A stretch of 64,000 bases of DNA from Streptomyces sp. DG2A-72. GTDB taxonomy: Bacteria > Actinomycetota > Actinomycetes > Streptomycetales > Streptomycetaceae. Below the pieces are notes generated by a model. The model worked only from the letters and a program-made list of their open reading frames with translations. It was not told the DNA's origin and did no database searches. Within the stretch, counting starts at the first letter, position 1. Each line of letters starts with the position of its first letter. The stretch covers positions 5,728,001-5,792,000 of the forward strand of contig NZ_JASTLC010000001.1 of the NCBI RefSeq assembly GCF_030499575.1, given 5' to 3'. Made by a program: the position numbers and the translations under genes. Positions 50,078 through 61,413 of the stretch are shown here, one piece after another.

Positions 50078-53000
50078 GTGGGGGATTCGGGGGGTAGACG
50101 TGTGTGGTCGTCGCGTACGGCGTGGCTGGCTGCGTTCGTCTTGTTGATTCAGCCTGTTGCGACGGCCGCCGCCTATACGGCCGTTGCCGGTGGCCAGGTC
50201 ACCGGTTCCGACGGCACGACGTCCCTTTCTGCGGAGGCGACCGCCTCCCAGAAGGCGGTGGCCAGTGGTTCCGCGGTTGAGGTCGGCGCCGACCGTACGG
50301 AGTACACGACGACGTACGCCAATCCGGACGGCACGACGTTCAGGCTGGACCAGTCGACGGTGCCGGTGCGGGTGCACCAGGGCGACGGGTCGTGGGTGTC
50401 CCCGGATCCGAGCCTGGAGATGCGGTCGGACGGGACGGTCGGCCCGAAGGCGACGGTGGTGGATCTGGCGTTCTCTGATGGCGGTGACGGTTCGGGGCTG
50501 GTGGACATCGCCCGGGGTGGCAAGTCGTTGCGGCTGGGCTGGCCGGGGACGCTGCCGAAGCCGACGCTGGACGGGGCGAGCGCGGTCTACGCCGATGTGC
50601 TGCCCGGCGTGGACCTGCGGATGACGGCGACGACCGAGGGCTTCCGTGAACTGCTCGTGGTGAAGACCCCGCAGGCGGCTGCCGACCCGGAGCTGAAGAA
50701 GGTTGCCTTCTCGCTGCAGTCGGACGGGCTGACGGTGGCGTCGACGAGCGGCGGCGGGATGACCGCCGTGGACGACGACGCGCGCCCCGTCTTCTCCGCT
50801 CCGGCCGCGCTGATGTGGGATTCACAGGGCGACGCGACCACCTCCGGCACATCCACTCAGTTGGAGCGGACGACTGCGGTCACGCAGGCGAGCGACCCCT
50901 CCCCGGCGCCCACCACGGACCCCTCCGCCGGGGCGTCGGCGGACGGTACGGCGGGCCCGGGCGGCGGCGACGCATCCACGGTGCTGCCGGTCCAGGTCGG
51001 CCCGGATTCGCTGGCCGTGGTGCCGGACGCGGGCATGCTGGCGAACAGCGACAGCAGCGCCTACCCCCTCTACATCGACCCCAGTGTCGGCCTGGACCAG
51101 ACGGCCCACACGTATCTGCGCTCGGACGGTGTCACCGACTTCAACTGGGATAACGGCAGTAGCAACGAGGGCAAGGGCATGGGTCATTGCTCCTCGTGGA
51201 ACGGCTACTACTGCGGCCCCGGCTACACCGAGCGGCTGTACTTCCAGTTCTCGCCGAGCAGCCTGGCGGGCAAGAAGGTGTTGTCGGCGACTTTCCGGGC
51301 GACCGAGAGCTGGTCGTTCACCTGCGATGCGCGCTGGATCGATCTGGAGCGCACCGGCAACATCTCGTCGTCCACCACCTGGTCGACCCGTCCGCCATAC
51401 CTGGGGACGATGGCCAGCCGGGACGTCTCGGCGGGCCGCAGCTCTCTGTGTGATCCTTCGCAGCCGGACGCTCCGATCGAGTTCAGCGGTTCGAGTCTGA
51501 CGTCCGCGGTGGGGGATTTCGCGGCGGGGAAGTTCTCCCGGTTGACGCTGCTGCTGAAGGCTCGGGACGAGACGGACACCAGCGCGTGGAAGCGGTTTCG
51601 GAACGACGCGGTGCTGTCGGTGACCTATGTGGGGCTGCCTGCCGCGCCGACCAAGGCGGGCCTCGTCGAGGGCAGCGGGATCAGCTGCGAGACCAACTCG
51701 GGCGACCCGGACGTGATCGCGGATCCCACCCCCAGTCTGACCGCGACGGTGTGGACGGCGACCGGTGGTGGCAGCGGGGCGAGCCTGCGCGCCCACTTCT
51801 ACATCCAGAAGCAGAACAGCGACGGCAGTTGGTCGGTGGCGACCGAGCCGGTGCGGCCCACCAGCGGCTACGTCGGCAACGGCGCCGTGCTCACCTACCC
51901 GTCACCGATCACGTTGTCCGAGGGGCCGCTGTACCGCCTGGCGGTGTTCTCCCGCTCCTACTACAACAGCGGTGCCGATTATCTGGAGTCGCACAGCACG
52001 GTGACCACCAAGGGCTGGTGCTACTTCAAGGTGGACACCACCGCCCCGAAGGCGCCCACGATCACCTTCGGCAGCCCGTACTCGGAGTGCACGGCCAACG
52101 CTTGCGACCCGGCCGGAGGCCCGGGCGTGGCGGGCCAGTTCACCTTCTCGCCGGCCTCGGGGGACACCAACACTGCTTACGAGTACAAGCTGGCGACCTC
52201 CACCTCCTGGTCCAAGCCGATCTCCGGCAACAAGGTCACGGCCGGGATCACCCCCAGTTGGCGGGCACCCAGCAACTGCAGGTGCGGGCGCAGGACAGTG
52301 CCCAACGCTGGGGCGCGAAGACGATCGTGAAGTTCAATGTCGCCGAGGGGCAGACGGCGATCGGCCGCTGGCACTTCGACGACGCGGCACCGGGCTCCGG
52401 CGTGACCACGGCCGCGGACACGGCGACCGAGGGCACACGTCACCCGGCGACCCTCTACACCCAAGGCGCGGGCTGGTCGTCGCTGGCACGCCGGGGTGAC
52501 GGGGACCGTTCGCTGTGGCTGAACGACACCTCCGACACCACCCGCCAGTCCGGGTATGCGGCCTCAGCCACTCCGGTGGTCAACACCCAGTCGTCGTTCA
52601 CTGTTTCGGCATGGGCCTACCTTTCGGACGGATCCGACTTCCGCACGGTGGTGTCGGAGACGGGCAGCGACGGCTCCGGGTTCGCCCTGTACTACTCGCC
52701 GGGCATCCAGCGCTGGGTGTTCCTGTGGAACTGGTACGAGAACGGAGTACGCAAGTACCTGGGCGCGAACGCCGACGCGGCCGGGGTGCCGCTGAAGGCG
52801 TGGACGCACCTGACCGGCGTCTACAACTCCGTGGACCGCACCATCTCCCTGTACGTCAACGGTCGTTTGCAGGGCTCGCCGGTGGCGCTGCCCAGCACGT
52901 CGGACGCCACAGTCACCGACGGCACCCTGCAGTTCGGCCGGGCCAGCTTCACCCCGGGCAGTTACGTGAACTACTGGCGGGGACGGGTCGACGAGGTAGC

Positions 53001-53763
53001 TGTCTGGCAGCGCGTCCTGACGGACGACGAGGTCGCCACTGAGGACCAGTTGCTCGACGCCAATGGCGCGACGGGCGTGGAGCTGATGGGCGCCTGGAAC
53101 CCGGACGGCGCCGGCGGCACCACGCTGACGGACTCCACCTCCGGCTACGGCCGCACGCTCACCCTGGCCGGCGGTGCCTCGCTCGACGGCCGGGCCCTCG
53201 TCCTGAACGGAACGGACGGCGCCGCCACCGCGCCCGGACCGGTGCTCGACGACACGGCCTCGTTCACCGCCACCACGCTGGTGGACGTGGACAGGGACGC
53301 CCTGTTGTCCAAGCCGGTCGGATACACCGCCCAGGTCATCGGCCAGCGCGGTGCGGACGGCTCCTCCTGGGGTTTCTGGTACCAGTTGACCGGCACCGAC
53401 CTCGACCCGGACACCGACACCACCGTCCCGGTCGGCAAGTGGTACTTCGGCCGGCTGAACACGGACGGCGGTTTCGACGGAGTGGTCTCCGACGAGGCCG
53501 CAGTGCTCGGCAGCCCCGTACGGATGACCGGAACCTACGACGCCCCCTCCGGCACGATCCACTTCTACCTCGGCCCCGACGAGAACGGCGCGGATGCCAC
53601 CCATCCCTACACGGCTGTGGCGGGGGCCGGTGACTTCGCGGCCGGTGAGGGATACGTCGGCGGAGCGTGGGGCCACTACCTGCCCGGAAAGATCACCGAC
53701 ATCAGGCTCTGGACCGGTGCCATGGCCGACCAGCAACAAATCATCGACACCGTCGGGGACTGA
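50078..53763 (+). pseudogene. Large secreted DNRLRE/LamG-type protein, split by a frameshift at about 52,258
   Basis: Start GTG 50078 is followed by a signal peptide (W-L-A-A-F-V-L-L-I-Q-P-V-A-T-A-A-A). The first frame ends at 52,330 and the continuation is open to 53,763. Restoring one base near 52,258 (after A-G-I-T-P) joins them into about 1230 residues without any other change. Part 1 has a DNRLRE-like beta domain (T-Y-L-R-S-D-G-V...R-L-Y-F-Q-F). Part 2 has two LamG/concanavalin-like domains (F-T-V-S-A-W-A-Y-L; T-H-L-T-G-V-Y-N; V-D-E-V-A-V-W). Such proteins precede RHS genes in Streptomyces and may help display or release them. Whether this is a real mutation or a sequencing error cannot be told from here. 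The start lies 183 bases past the ISL3 remnant. Confidence 0.75.
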
Positions 53764-53877
53764 CCCCACGACGCACATCCGGTGGGGCGGTGAACAGCCG
53801 TCCCACCGGGCCGCAGCGCAAATTCTCCCACTTCCACTTCTCCCGCTTCCACAGCTTGATCGCATGGAGGTCCGGTC

Positions 53878-56800
53878 ATGAGTTCCGGCATGAAAGCCCG
53901 CTGGATCCGCGGCGCCCTGACACCTGTCGTCGCCGTGCTGAGCATGGCCTTGGCCGCTTCGGCGGGGCTGGGGGCACCGGTGGCGCATGCGGCCGGTGGC
54001 GGCCTGGGCAAGCCCTCCCTGCCCAAGCAGCGGGTCGACAAGGTCCGGGCGCACCCCGGCCTCGGTGCCAAGCGGGCCCGGGAGCAGGTCGCGAGAGGCA
54101 GAACCGTCAACGCGGCTCAGGCCAAGCGAGCGCGTGCCCAGCAGCACGCCGTCTGGCCCGCCGACGCCACGGCCACTGGGCGGATACCCGGGCAGGGTGC
54201 GACGCGGCTGATGGCGGGAGGACTGGCGGTCACGGTTGCGGCCGGTCGCGCGAATGGCTCCGCGTCAGGCCAGGTGCAGGTGCGGATTCTCGGGCAACGG
54301 CAGGCGCAGGCGGCAGGCATCAAGGGTGTAATCCTGACGGCCTCGGCGAGCGCACCGGGCTCCGCCCGACTGAGCGTCGATTACTCGGCGTTCGCCTCGG
54401 CCTACGGCGGCGGCTGGTCCGGGCGGCTGCGGCTGGTCCAGCTCCCCGCGTGCGTCCTGACCACACCGCAGAAAGCGGCCTGCCGGACGCAGACCCCGCT
54501 CGGCTCGCACAACGACATCGGCAAGCAGACCCTGACGGCCAAGGTCGGTCTCGGCCAGGCAGGCCGCGGCGCCGGTCCGGAGCGGGCCTCGCGTTCGATG
54601 CCGCGCGCCGCCCTGATGGCCGCCGATACGACCTCCTCGGCCACGGTATTGGCTGCGACCGCCACATCTGGGGAATCGGCGTCCGGCGCCGGCAACTACG
54701 CGGCCAGCCCGCTGTCGGCCTCCACCAGCTGGGCAGCCGGCGGCTCTTCGGGCGCCTTCAGCTGGTCGTATCCCATGACCACGCCGCCCGCCGCCGCGGG
54801 GCCGGCTCCCCAGCTGTCGTTGTCGTACGACTCCGGCAGCGTGGATGGCAGGACCGCGTCGACGAACAACCAGGGTTCCCAGGTCGGTGAGGGTTACGAC
54901 CTGACCTCGTCCTACGTCGAACGGTCCTACGGCTCCTGTGACGACGACGGCCAGGACGGCAAGTACGACCTGTGCTGGAAGTACGACAACGCCCTGCTGG
55001 TGCTGAACGGCAAGTCCACCGAGCTGGTCAAGGACGACACCACCGGCGCCTGGCACCTCAAGGACGACGACGCCTCGACCGTCACCCACTCCACCGGCGC
55101 GGACAACGGCGACGAGGGCGACTCCGGCCTCGATGGCGCGGGCGAGTACTGGACGGTCACCACAGGCGACGGCACCAAGTACGTCTTCGGTCTCGACAAG
55201 CTGCCCGGCGCCGACACCCAGCGCACCAACTCGGTGTGGACGGTCCCGGTGTTCGGCGACGATTCCGGAGAGCCCGGCTACTCGGCCGGAGACTCCTTCT
55301 CCGGCCGTGCGCTCAACCAGGCCTGGCGGTGGAACCTGGACTACGTCGTGGACCCGCACGGCAACGCGATGTCGTACTGGTACACCGCCGAGACCAACTA
55401 CTACGGCAAGAACGGCGCGTCCACCGGCACCGCCCAGTACACGCGGGGCGGCTACCTCACCAAGATCCTCTACGGCCAGAACAAGGACACCCTGTTCACC
55501 GGCACGGCCTCGGACGAGGTCACCTTCGGCTACGACGAGCGGTGCACTGCCTCCGACTGCTCCTCACTGACGTCCTCCACCGCCTCCAACTGGCCCGACG
55601 TCCCCTTCGACCGCATCTGCGCCTCCGGCGCCGACTGTCTTGCCACCGGTCCCACGTTCTTCACGCGTAAGCGCCTGACCAGCATCGACACCCACGCCTG
55701 GTCGGCCTCCACCAGTGCCTACACGGATGTCGACTCCTGGGCGCTGGCCCAGCAGTTCCTGGACCCCGGCGACATCGGCAACAGCTCCGACCAGACCCTG
55801 GTCCTCAAGAGCATCCGGCACACAGGCAAGAACGGCACCGCCGTCTCCCTGGATCCGGTGACGTTCACCTACCAGATGCGGCCCAACCGTGTCGATTCCT
55901 CCACCGACAACATCCTGCCGCTGAACCGGCCCCGTATTCAGACGATCACCTCGGAGACGGGCGCCGTCACCACCGTGACCCTCTCGAACCCGGAGTGCGT
56001 ACGCGGCTCGACCATGCCGTCGTCCGAGGACAACGACACGATGAGCTGCTACCCGGTGTACTGGCACATCAACGGCGCCACCGAGGCGTCGCTGGACTGG
56101 TTCAACAAGTACCGGGTGACCGACGTCATCACCTCCGACCCCACGGGTCACGGCGAGACGATGGAGAGCCACTACAGCTACTCGGGCCCGGCCTGGCACT
56201 ACAGCGACAACCCCATCACCCCGGACAAGGAGCGAACCTGGTCCGACTGGCGGGGCTACCGCACCGTCACCACCGTCAAGGGCGCGTCCAGCGAAACCCA
56301 GTCCAAGACCGTGTCGCTGTACCTGCAGGGCATGGACGGCGACAGGCAGAAGGACGGTACGACCCGCTCGGTCTCCGTTCCGGGCATCGGCTTCACCGGC
56401 CTGAGCGTGGCCGACCAGACCGACAGCGACCGCTTCGCCGGTTTCAGCCGTGAACAGGTCACGTACAACGGCTCCGCGCCGGTCTCCGTGACGGTCGACT
56501 ACCCCTGGTCCCAGCTCACCGCCAGCCAGAAGAAGTCGTACGCCGACATCCAGGCCTACTTCGTCCGCACCTACAAGACCGAGACCTCCACCTACCTGAC
56601 GGCCACCGCCGGCTGGCGCACGCACAGCGTGAACACCAGCTTCGACAGCTACGGCATGCCCGTCAGCGTCAACGACTCCGGCCAGCTCGGCCTCAGCGGC
56701 GACGAGACGTGCACCCGCACCTGGTACGCCCGCAACGCGAGCCTGGGCATCACCTCACTGGTCTCCCGCACCCGGGTCGTCGGCCGCGCCTGCTCCACCG

Positions 56801-59800
56801 CCGAGACCGACCTGAACCTGCCTGCCTCGTCCGGCTCCCGCGGCGATGTCCTGTCCGACAAGGCCACCGTCTACGACGGCACCAGTGCCACCGCCTGGAC
56901 CGCCTCGCAGACTCCCACCCTCGGCAACGCCACCTGGACCGGACGTGCCTCCGCCTATCCAGCGACCGCCACCAACGGCGAGCGGTACCCGACCTCCTGG
57001 CAGACCGTCGCCAGCACGACGGGCTACGACACCCTGGGCCGGCCCGGGACCGTGACCGATGCCGCCGGCAACCCGACCACCACCGTCTACACCCCGACCA
57101 CGACCGGCCCGCTGACCAAGGTCACGGTCACCAACGCGAAAACCCAGAAGAGCTACTCCTACCTCGACTACGCCCGCGGCACCCCCGTCAAGGTCTACGA
57201 CGTCAACACGAAGCTGACCGAGTCGACGTATGACGCCCTGGGCCGGGTCACCGCCGTCTGGCTGCCCAACCGTTCCCGTGCCGCCGGATACGGCGCCAAC
57301 TACACCTACGCGTACTCCGTCACCGGCACCGCCCCGTCCTGGGTCTCCACCTCCACCATCCGCGCCGACGGCGTCTACAACACCAGCTACACGATCTACG
57401 ACTCGCTGCTGCGCTCGCTGCAAACCCAGTCTCCGACGGCGAACGGCGGCCGTCTGCTCACCGACACTCGCTACGACAGCCGCGGCCTGGCCTACGAGAC
57501 CTACGCCGACGTCTTCGACTCTGCCACGTCCCCGTCCGGCACCTACGCACGGGCTGAATACGGTGGCGCGCCCAAGCAGACCGACACGGAGTTCGACGGC
57601 GCGGAACGTCCGACAAGCAGCACCTTCTACGTCTACGGCGTCAAGAAGCGGTCCACGTCGACGACGTACACCGGAGACTCCACCGCCACCACTGCTCCGG
57701 CCGGCGGCTCAGCCGTCCGCACCATCGCCGACATCTTCGGCCGCACCACCGAGCGCCGCGACTACTCCGGCAACGACCCGGCCGACACCGCCTACGGCGC
57801 GGGCAGCGGTGCCGCCTACACCTCGACCAAGTACGCGTACACCCGCGACGGCAAGCCGGACACCGTCACCGGCCCCGACGGCACCAAGTGGTCCTACACC
57901 TACGACCTGTTCGGCCGACAGGTCTCGGCGACGGACCCGGACAAGGGAACCACCACCACGTCGTACACCGACCTGGACCAGGTCTCCGGCACCACGGATT
58001 CCCGCAACACCACCCTCCTCTACGGCTACGACGAACTCGGCCGCACGACCGACGAGTGGCAGACGGCCAGGACCGATGCCGACAAACTCACCCACTGGGC
58101 CTACGACACCCTGGCCAAGGGCCAGTTGGACTCGGCCACCAGCTACGTCGGTGGCGTGACCGGCACGGCCTACACCCGGAAGGTCACCGCCTACGACAGC
58201 CTGTACCGTCCGACCACGACCCAGTTGGTCCTGCCGTCTACCGACCCCCTGGTCACCTCCGGCGCCGTGGCAGCGACGACGACGTCCTCGACGTACTACA
58301 ACCTCGACGGCACCCGGCAGTACATCTCCGAGCCCGCGGCCGGCGGCCTCGCCGCCGAGACCGTCAACACCGGCTACGACACCGTCGGTCTGCCCACCAC
58401 CGTCAGCGGCTCCAGCGGATACCTCCTCGGCGCCGCCTACTCCGCCATCGGCCAGACCGACCAGCTCACCCTCGGCACCTCCGCGGCAGCCGGCACCAAG
58501 AAGGCCTACATCACCAACGCCTGGGAGGAAGGCACCGACCGGCTCAAGCAGTCGGCCGTCACCGACCAGACCCACAACTACGAACTTCAGGAACTGAACT
58601 ACGCCTACGACGACGCCGGCAACGTCACCTCCATCACCGACCCCACCACCCTCGGCGGCACGGGCAAGGCCGACGACCAGTGCTTCACCTACGACGGACA
58701 CCGGCGCCTGACCGAGGCCTGGACTCCGACCACCGCCGACTGCTCCACCTCCGGCCGCACCGCGGCCAACCTCGGCGGTGCCGCCCCGTACTGGACCTCG
58801 TACTCCTACAGCGACAGCGGGCTGCGCGACACGGAGACCAGCCACACCTCTGCCGGCGACACCACCAAGACCTACTGCTACGGCGACACCGCTCACCCGC
58901 ACGGACTGACCGCGACGACCACGGCGTCCTCATGCACGGGAGTCACCGCCACCTACGCCTACGACAAGACCGGCAACACCACCGGCCGACCCAACGGCAC
59001 CGACTCCCAGAGCCTCACCTGGAACCCCGAGGGCCGGCTCGACACCCTCACCGAGAAATCCAGCTCCGGCACCACGAAGAGCACCACCAGCCACATCTAC
59101 GACGCTGACGGCAACCTCCTGATTCGTCGCAACACCGGTGGAGAGACCGTTCTCTACCTTGACGACGCCACCGAGGTCCACCTCGACGCGTCCACCTCGA
59201 CGACCAAGTACTGGGCCCAGCGCTACTACACCGCAGGCGCCACCACGATCGCCCTGCGCAGCAACCAGACCGGCACCGAAACACTGTCCTGGCTCGCCGC
59301 AGACCGGCACGGCACCAGCAGTCTCGCCCTCGACGCCACCAGCCAGGCGATCACCACGCGTTACACCACCCCCTTCGGGGCGCCGCGCGGCGGCGGCACC
59401 GGAACCTGGCCCGACGACAAGACCTTTCTCGGCAAAGCCACCGACTCCACCAGCAGCCTCACGTATGTCGGCGCGCGCGAATACGCCCCTGCCACCGGCC
59501 GCTTCCTCAGCGTCGATCTTCTCCTCGACACGAGCGACGCACAATCCCTGAACGGCTACACCTACGCCGACGACAACCCCACCACTGGCAGTGACCCCAC
59601 CGGGCTGCGGGACTGCGGCGAAACCGAATACTGCGGAAAGGGCAGCAGGCCCAACCTGGAGTACGGAACCGCAGCGAGCGCTGACGCGAAGGACATCCTC
59701 CCCGACGGCAGGCACGTCGACGCGGCTGTGGTCGGGGCCACCGCGGCCGCGATCCGAGCAGCAGCAGCACAGACCACGTACGAGCAGGACGCGTACATCG

Positions 59801-60354
59801 CCAAGATCAGCGGCAAGAATTCGGTTTCAGGGGCCGTTGCCGTTGCTGATCAGGAATGGCAGACGAAGGAATATCTTGCGGCTGCGCGCGAGGTTCGGGC
59901 GGATGTGCTGGCGAGCCTGCAGAAACTCGTCGCCGAAGGAAAGCTTTCACCCACTCAGTTCAGGCGGTTCACGACCATCTCCGTGGCGTGGGACGAGAAA
60001 AAGAAGACGATCTACTGGGCCGCTCTGAAGTCGCAGCGCAAGGGCAGTAGAGGGTACTGCGCCGAAGACCTTTGCGACAGCGAGGCGGAAAGCCACGGTT
60101 CCAAGAAGGAGGACCTTCAATTCACGGAGACTCTTCGGCCTCGCGACGAGGAGGAGGTGGAAATCTGCATACGATGCCAGGACTCCCACGAGCTTGATCA
60201 GTTCAAGGCGTCCGGTGCGAAGATGCAGGAAGGAGGGCGACTAGCCGAGCTCCAGAATTCCGAAGCGGTGTCGGAAGCCGAAGCGGAAGAGTACGCAGAA
60301 CTCGAAGCGGAGAGTATGGCTCAGGCCGAAGCCATGGCGTTTGAGGATGAGTGA
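53878..60354 (+). CDS. Secreted RHS/YD-repeat polymorphic toxin with deaminase-like C-terminus
   Basis: 2158 residues, ATG 53878 eight bases after GGAGG. Signal peptide 1-39 (cleavage after A-H-A). Beta-rich N-terminal region to about 1000, with P-Q-L-S-L-S-Y-D-S-G-S-V-D-G-R typical of the RHS/SpvB-like shell. YD repeats (Y-D-x-x-G-R) lie at about 1040-1810. The RHS core ends G-A-R-E-Y-A-P-A-T-G-R-F-L-S-V-D and D-P-T-G-L-R at about 1864-1911. The last 245 residues are the variable toxin. Strands I-S-V-A-W-D and I-Y-W-A-A-L lead to C2061-A-E2063, and C2097-I-R-C2100 follows, the zinc and proton-transfer residues of the nucleic-acid deaminase fold (YwqJ/BURPS-type toxins). Substrate unknown. 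The protein ends in a long E/A/M-rich acidic tail. The immunity candidate is 101 bases downstream. Confidence 0.88.
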   Translation: MSSGMKARWIRGALTPVVAVLSMALAASAGLGAPVAHAAGGGLGKPSLPKQRVDKVRAHPGLGAKRAREQVARGRTVNAAQAKRARAQQHAVWPADATATGRIPGQGATRLMAGGLAVTVAAGRANGSASGQVQVRILGQRQAQAAGIKGVILTASASAPGSARLSVDYSAFASAYGGGWSGRLRLVQLPACVLTTPQKAACRTQTPLGSHNDIGKQTLTAKVGLGQAGRGAGPERASRSMPRAALMAADTTSSATVLAATATSGESASGAGNYAASPLSASTSWAAGGSSGAFSWSYPMTTPPAAAGPAPQLSLSYDSGSVDGRTASTNNQGSQVGEGYDLTSSYVERSYGSCDDDGQDGKYDLCWKYDNALLVLNGKSTELVKDDTTGAWHLKDDDASTVTHSTGADNGDEGDSGLDGAGEYWTVTTGDGTKYVFGLDKLPGADTQRTNSVWTVPVFGDDSGEPGYSAGDSFSGRALNQAWRWNLDYVVDPHGNAMSYWYTAETNYYGKNGASTGTAQYTRGGYLTKILYGQNKDTLFTGTASDEVTFGYDERCTASDCSSLTSSTASNWPDVPFDRICASGADCLATGPTFFTRKRLTSIDTHAWSASTSAYTDVDSWALAQQFLDPGDIGNSSDQTLVLKSIRHTGKNGTAVSLDPVTFTYQMRPNRVDSSTDNILPLNRPRIQTITSETGAVTTVTLSNPECVRGSTMPSSEDNDTMSCYPVYWHINGATEASLDWFNKYRVTDVITSDPTGHGETMESHYSYSGPAWHYSDNPITPDKERTWSDWRGYRTVTTVKGASSETQSKTVSLYLQGMDGDRQKDGTTRSVSVPGIGFTGLSVADQTDSDRFAGFSREQVTYNGSAPVSVTVDYPWSQLTASQKKSYADIQAYFVRTYKTETSTYLTATAGWRTHSVNTSFDSYGMPVSVNDSGQLGLSGDETCTRTWYARNASLGITSLVSRTRVVGRACSTAETDLNLPASSGSRGDVLSDKATVYDGTSATAWTASQTPTLGNATWTGRASAYPATATNGERYPTSWQTVASTTGYDTLGRPGTVTDAAGNPTTTVYTPTTTGPLTKVTVTNAKTQKSYSYLDYARGTPVKVYDVNTKLTESTYDALGRVTAVWLPNRSRAAGYGANYTYAYSVTGTAPSWVSTSTIRADGVYNTSYTIYDSLLRSLQTQSPTANGGRLLTDTRYDSRGLAYETYADVFDSATSPSGTYARAEYGGAPKQTDTEFDGAERPTSSTFYVYGVKKRSTSTTYTGDSTATTAPAGGSAVRTIADIFGRTTERRDYSGNDPADTAYGAGSGAAYTSTKYAYTRDGKPDTVTGPDGTKWSYTYDLFGRQVSATDPDKGTTTTSYTDLDQVSGTTDSRNTTLLYGYDELGRTTDEWQTARTDADKLTHWAYDTLAKGQLDSATSYVGGVTGTAYTRKVTAYDSLYRPTTTQLVLPSTDPLVTSGAVAATTTSSTYYNLDGTRQYISEPAAGGLAAETVNTGYDTVGLPTTVSGSSGYLLGAAYSAIGQTDQLTLGTSAAAGTKKAYITNAWEEGTDRLKQSAVTDQTHNYELQELNYAYDDAGNVTSITDPTTLGGTGKADDQCFTYDGHRRLTEAWTPTTADCSTSGRTAANLGGAAPYWTSYSYSDSGLRDTETSHTSAGDTTKTYCYGDTAHPHGLTATTTASSCTGVTATYAYDKTGNTTGRPNGTDSQSLTWNPEGRLDTLTEKSSSGTTKSTTSHIYDADGNLLIRRNTGGETVLYLDDATEVHLDASTSTTKYWAQRYYTAGATTIALRSNQTGTETLSWLAADRHGTSSLALDATSQAITTRYTTPFGAPRGGGTGTWPDDKTFLGKATDSTSSLTYVGAREYAPATGRFLSVDLLLDTSDAQSLNGYTYADDNPTTGSDPTGLRDCGETEYCGKGSRPNLEYGTAASADAKDILPDGRHVDAAVVGATAAAIRAAAAQTTYEQDAYIAKISGKNSVSGAVAVADQEWQTKEYLAAAREVRADVLASLQKLVAEGKLSPTQFRRFTTISVAWDEKKKTIYWAALKSQRKGSRGYCAEDLCDSEAESHGSKKEDLQFTETLRPRDEEEVEICIRCQDSHELDQFKASGAKMQEGGRLAELQNSEAVSEAEAEEYAELEAESMAQAEAMAFEDE

Positions 60355-60381
60355 CATCCGAGAATGAGCAAGTGTTTGGGT

Positions 60382-60424
60382 TTCTGTCGCCTGAGCGTTC
60401 CCGGAAACCGCAAAGGCGACAGAA
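60382..60424 (+). terminator. Hairpin between toxin and immunity genes
   Basis: 10-bp perfect stem (TTCTGTCGCC 60382-60391, complement 60415-60424) with a 23-base loop that itself can fold (CCGGAAACCG). It starts 27 bases after the toxin stop. It may be a terminator or attenuator, so the immunity gene may have its own promoter, although only about 31 bases separate the hairpin from its start. Confidence 0.5.
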
Positions 60425-60455
60425 TCCGGACTTTCGCATGGGCTAATATGGCGCT

Positions 60456-60965
60456 ATGGATGAAGACTGGTTCGAAGTTGAAGACGATGAAGTGGACGAC
60501 CGACAGAAGGCGTTCGTGGACCGGGTGAGGTCGTACGCTCGGAATTGGCCAGAATGCCTACCCCAGTACACGACCGTGCTGGTTTTCGAGCCAGGGGAGG
60601 AGATGGACGACGATGAAATCGAAGAGGACAAAGGCGAACTGCGCCTGATCGTCGACGTATGCGATATTATCGGGAAGCGTGTCCTTCTGACGCTCGGAGC
60701 CATTCTGGTCGAAGGCGAACTTCTGTGCAGCGCTGTGCACAACCAGACCTACTGGCCCGAGGAGAACCCGTTGGTGACGACGGTGAAGTCCTCCGGTGAC
60801 CCGGAGGAACTGGGAGAGACTGCTGCGGCCTGGTTCGAGGAAGTCCTGCGCCGACCGGTGATCGGACAAATCAGCGGTCCAGGCCGCTGGTCGTTCGTCC
60901 CACCGGGAAGCCCCCTTCCGAAGGGGTACCGCTGGATGCGTGGAGGGCACCTGTCGCAGGCGTAG
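60456..60965 (+). CDS. Putative immunity protein for the RHS toxin
   Basis: 169 residues from ATG 60456. Very acidic in its first 60 residues (E-D-D-E-V-D-D-R; E-E-M-D-D-D-E-I-E-E-D-K), then an alpha/beta body (V-D-V-C-D-I-I-G-K-R-V; W-F-E-E-V-L-R-R-P-V-I-G). Directly downstream of an RHS toxin and without other homology that I can name, it fits the position, size and charge of immunity proteins. The excess negative charge would suit blocking a basic nucleic-acid-binding surface. Function inferred from context only. Confidence 0.6.
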   Translation: MDEDWFEVEDDEVDDRQKAFVDRVRSYARNWPECLPQYTTVLVFEPGEEMDDDEIEEDKGELRLIVDVCDIIGKRVLLTLGAILVEGELLCSAVHNQTYWPEENPLVTTVKSSGDPEELGETAAAWFEEVLRRPVIGQISGPGRWSFVPPGSPLPKGYRWMRGGHLSQA

Positions 60966-61413
60966 CCGTCCATCGAGACGCCGTCCCGCCTCTCTGGCGG
61001 TGGCCTCAGAGCGGTTCGCATCAGCGGCTCAGGTCGACCCGGACGACATGGCCGACCTGACAACCACTGAGGCCGGGGAGCCCGCACATGCGGATCTCGT
61101 TGCGGAACTCGCCGCTTCGGCGGAAATCCTGCTCGTGTCGCTGCTCCTCAATGTTCCAAGGCGGCTCGCGACGCGGACACGTTGACCGGTGTCTTCTCAT
61201 GGGTCGCGGTCGATCTCGATCGGATCCACCGAATGAAGCCGACCGGACTGCGGTCGTGTCCCGATCCGTTGGCAGGGGAGCGCAAGGGGAGCGCGGACGC
61301 CTGTGGACGGTGCAACACGGGGTACGAACAGCGGGACCACGACATGTGCTCTGATCTGCGAAAACGGGATCTGATGCGACCACGCAGCACAGCCCGGCAC
61401 GACCCCTATCGGG
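60966..61413. other. Non-coding end of the right island
   Basis: Contains short inverted repeats near 60,985-61,000 but no recognisable gene, only low-scoring frames. Confidence 0.4.
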
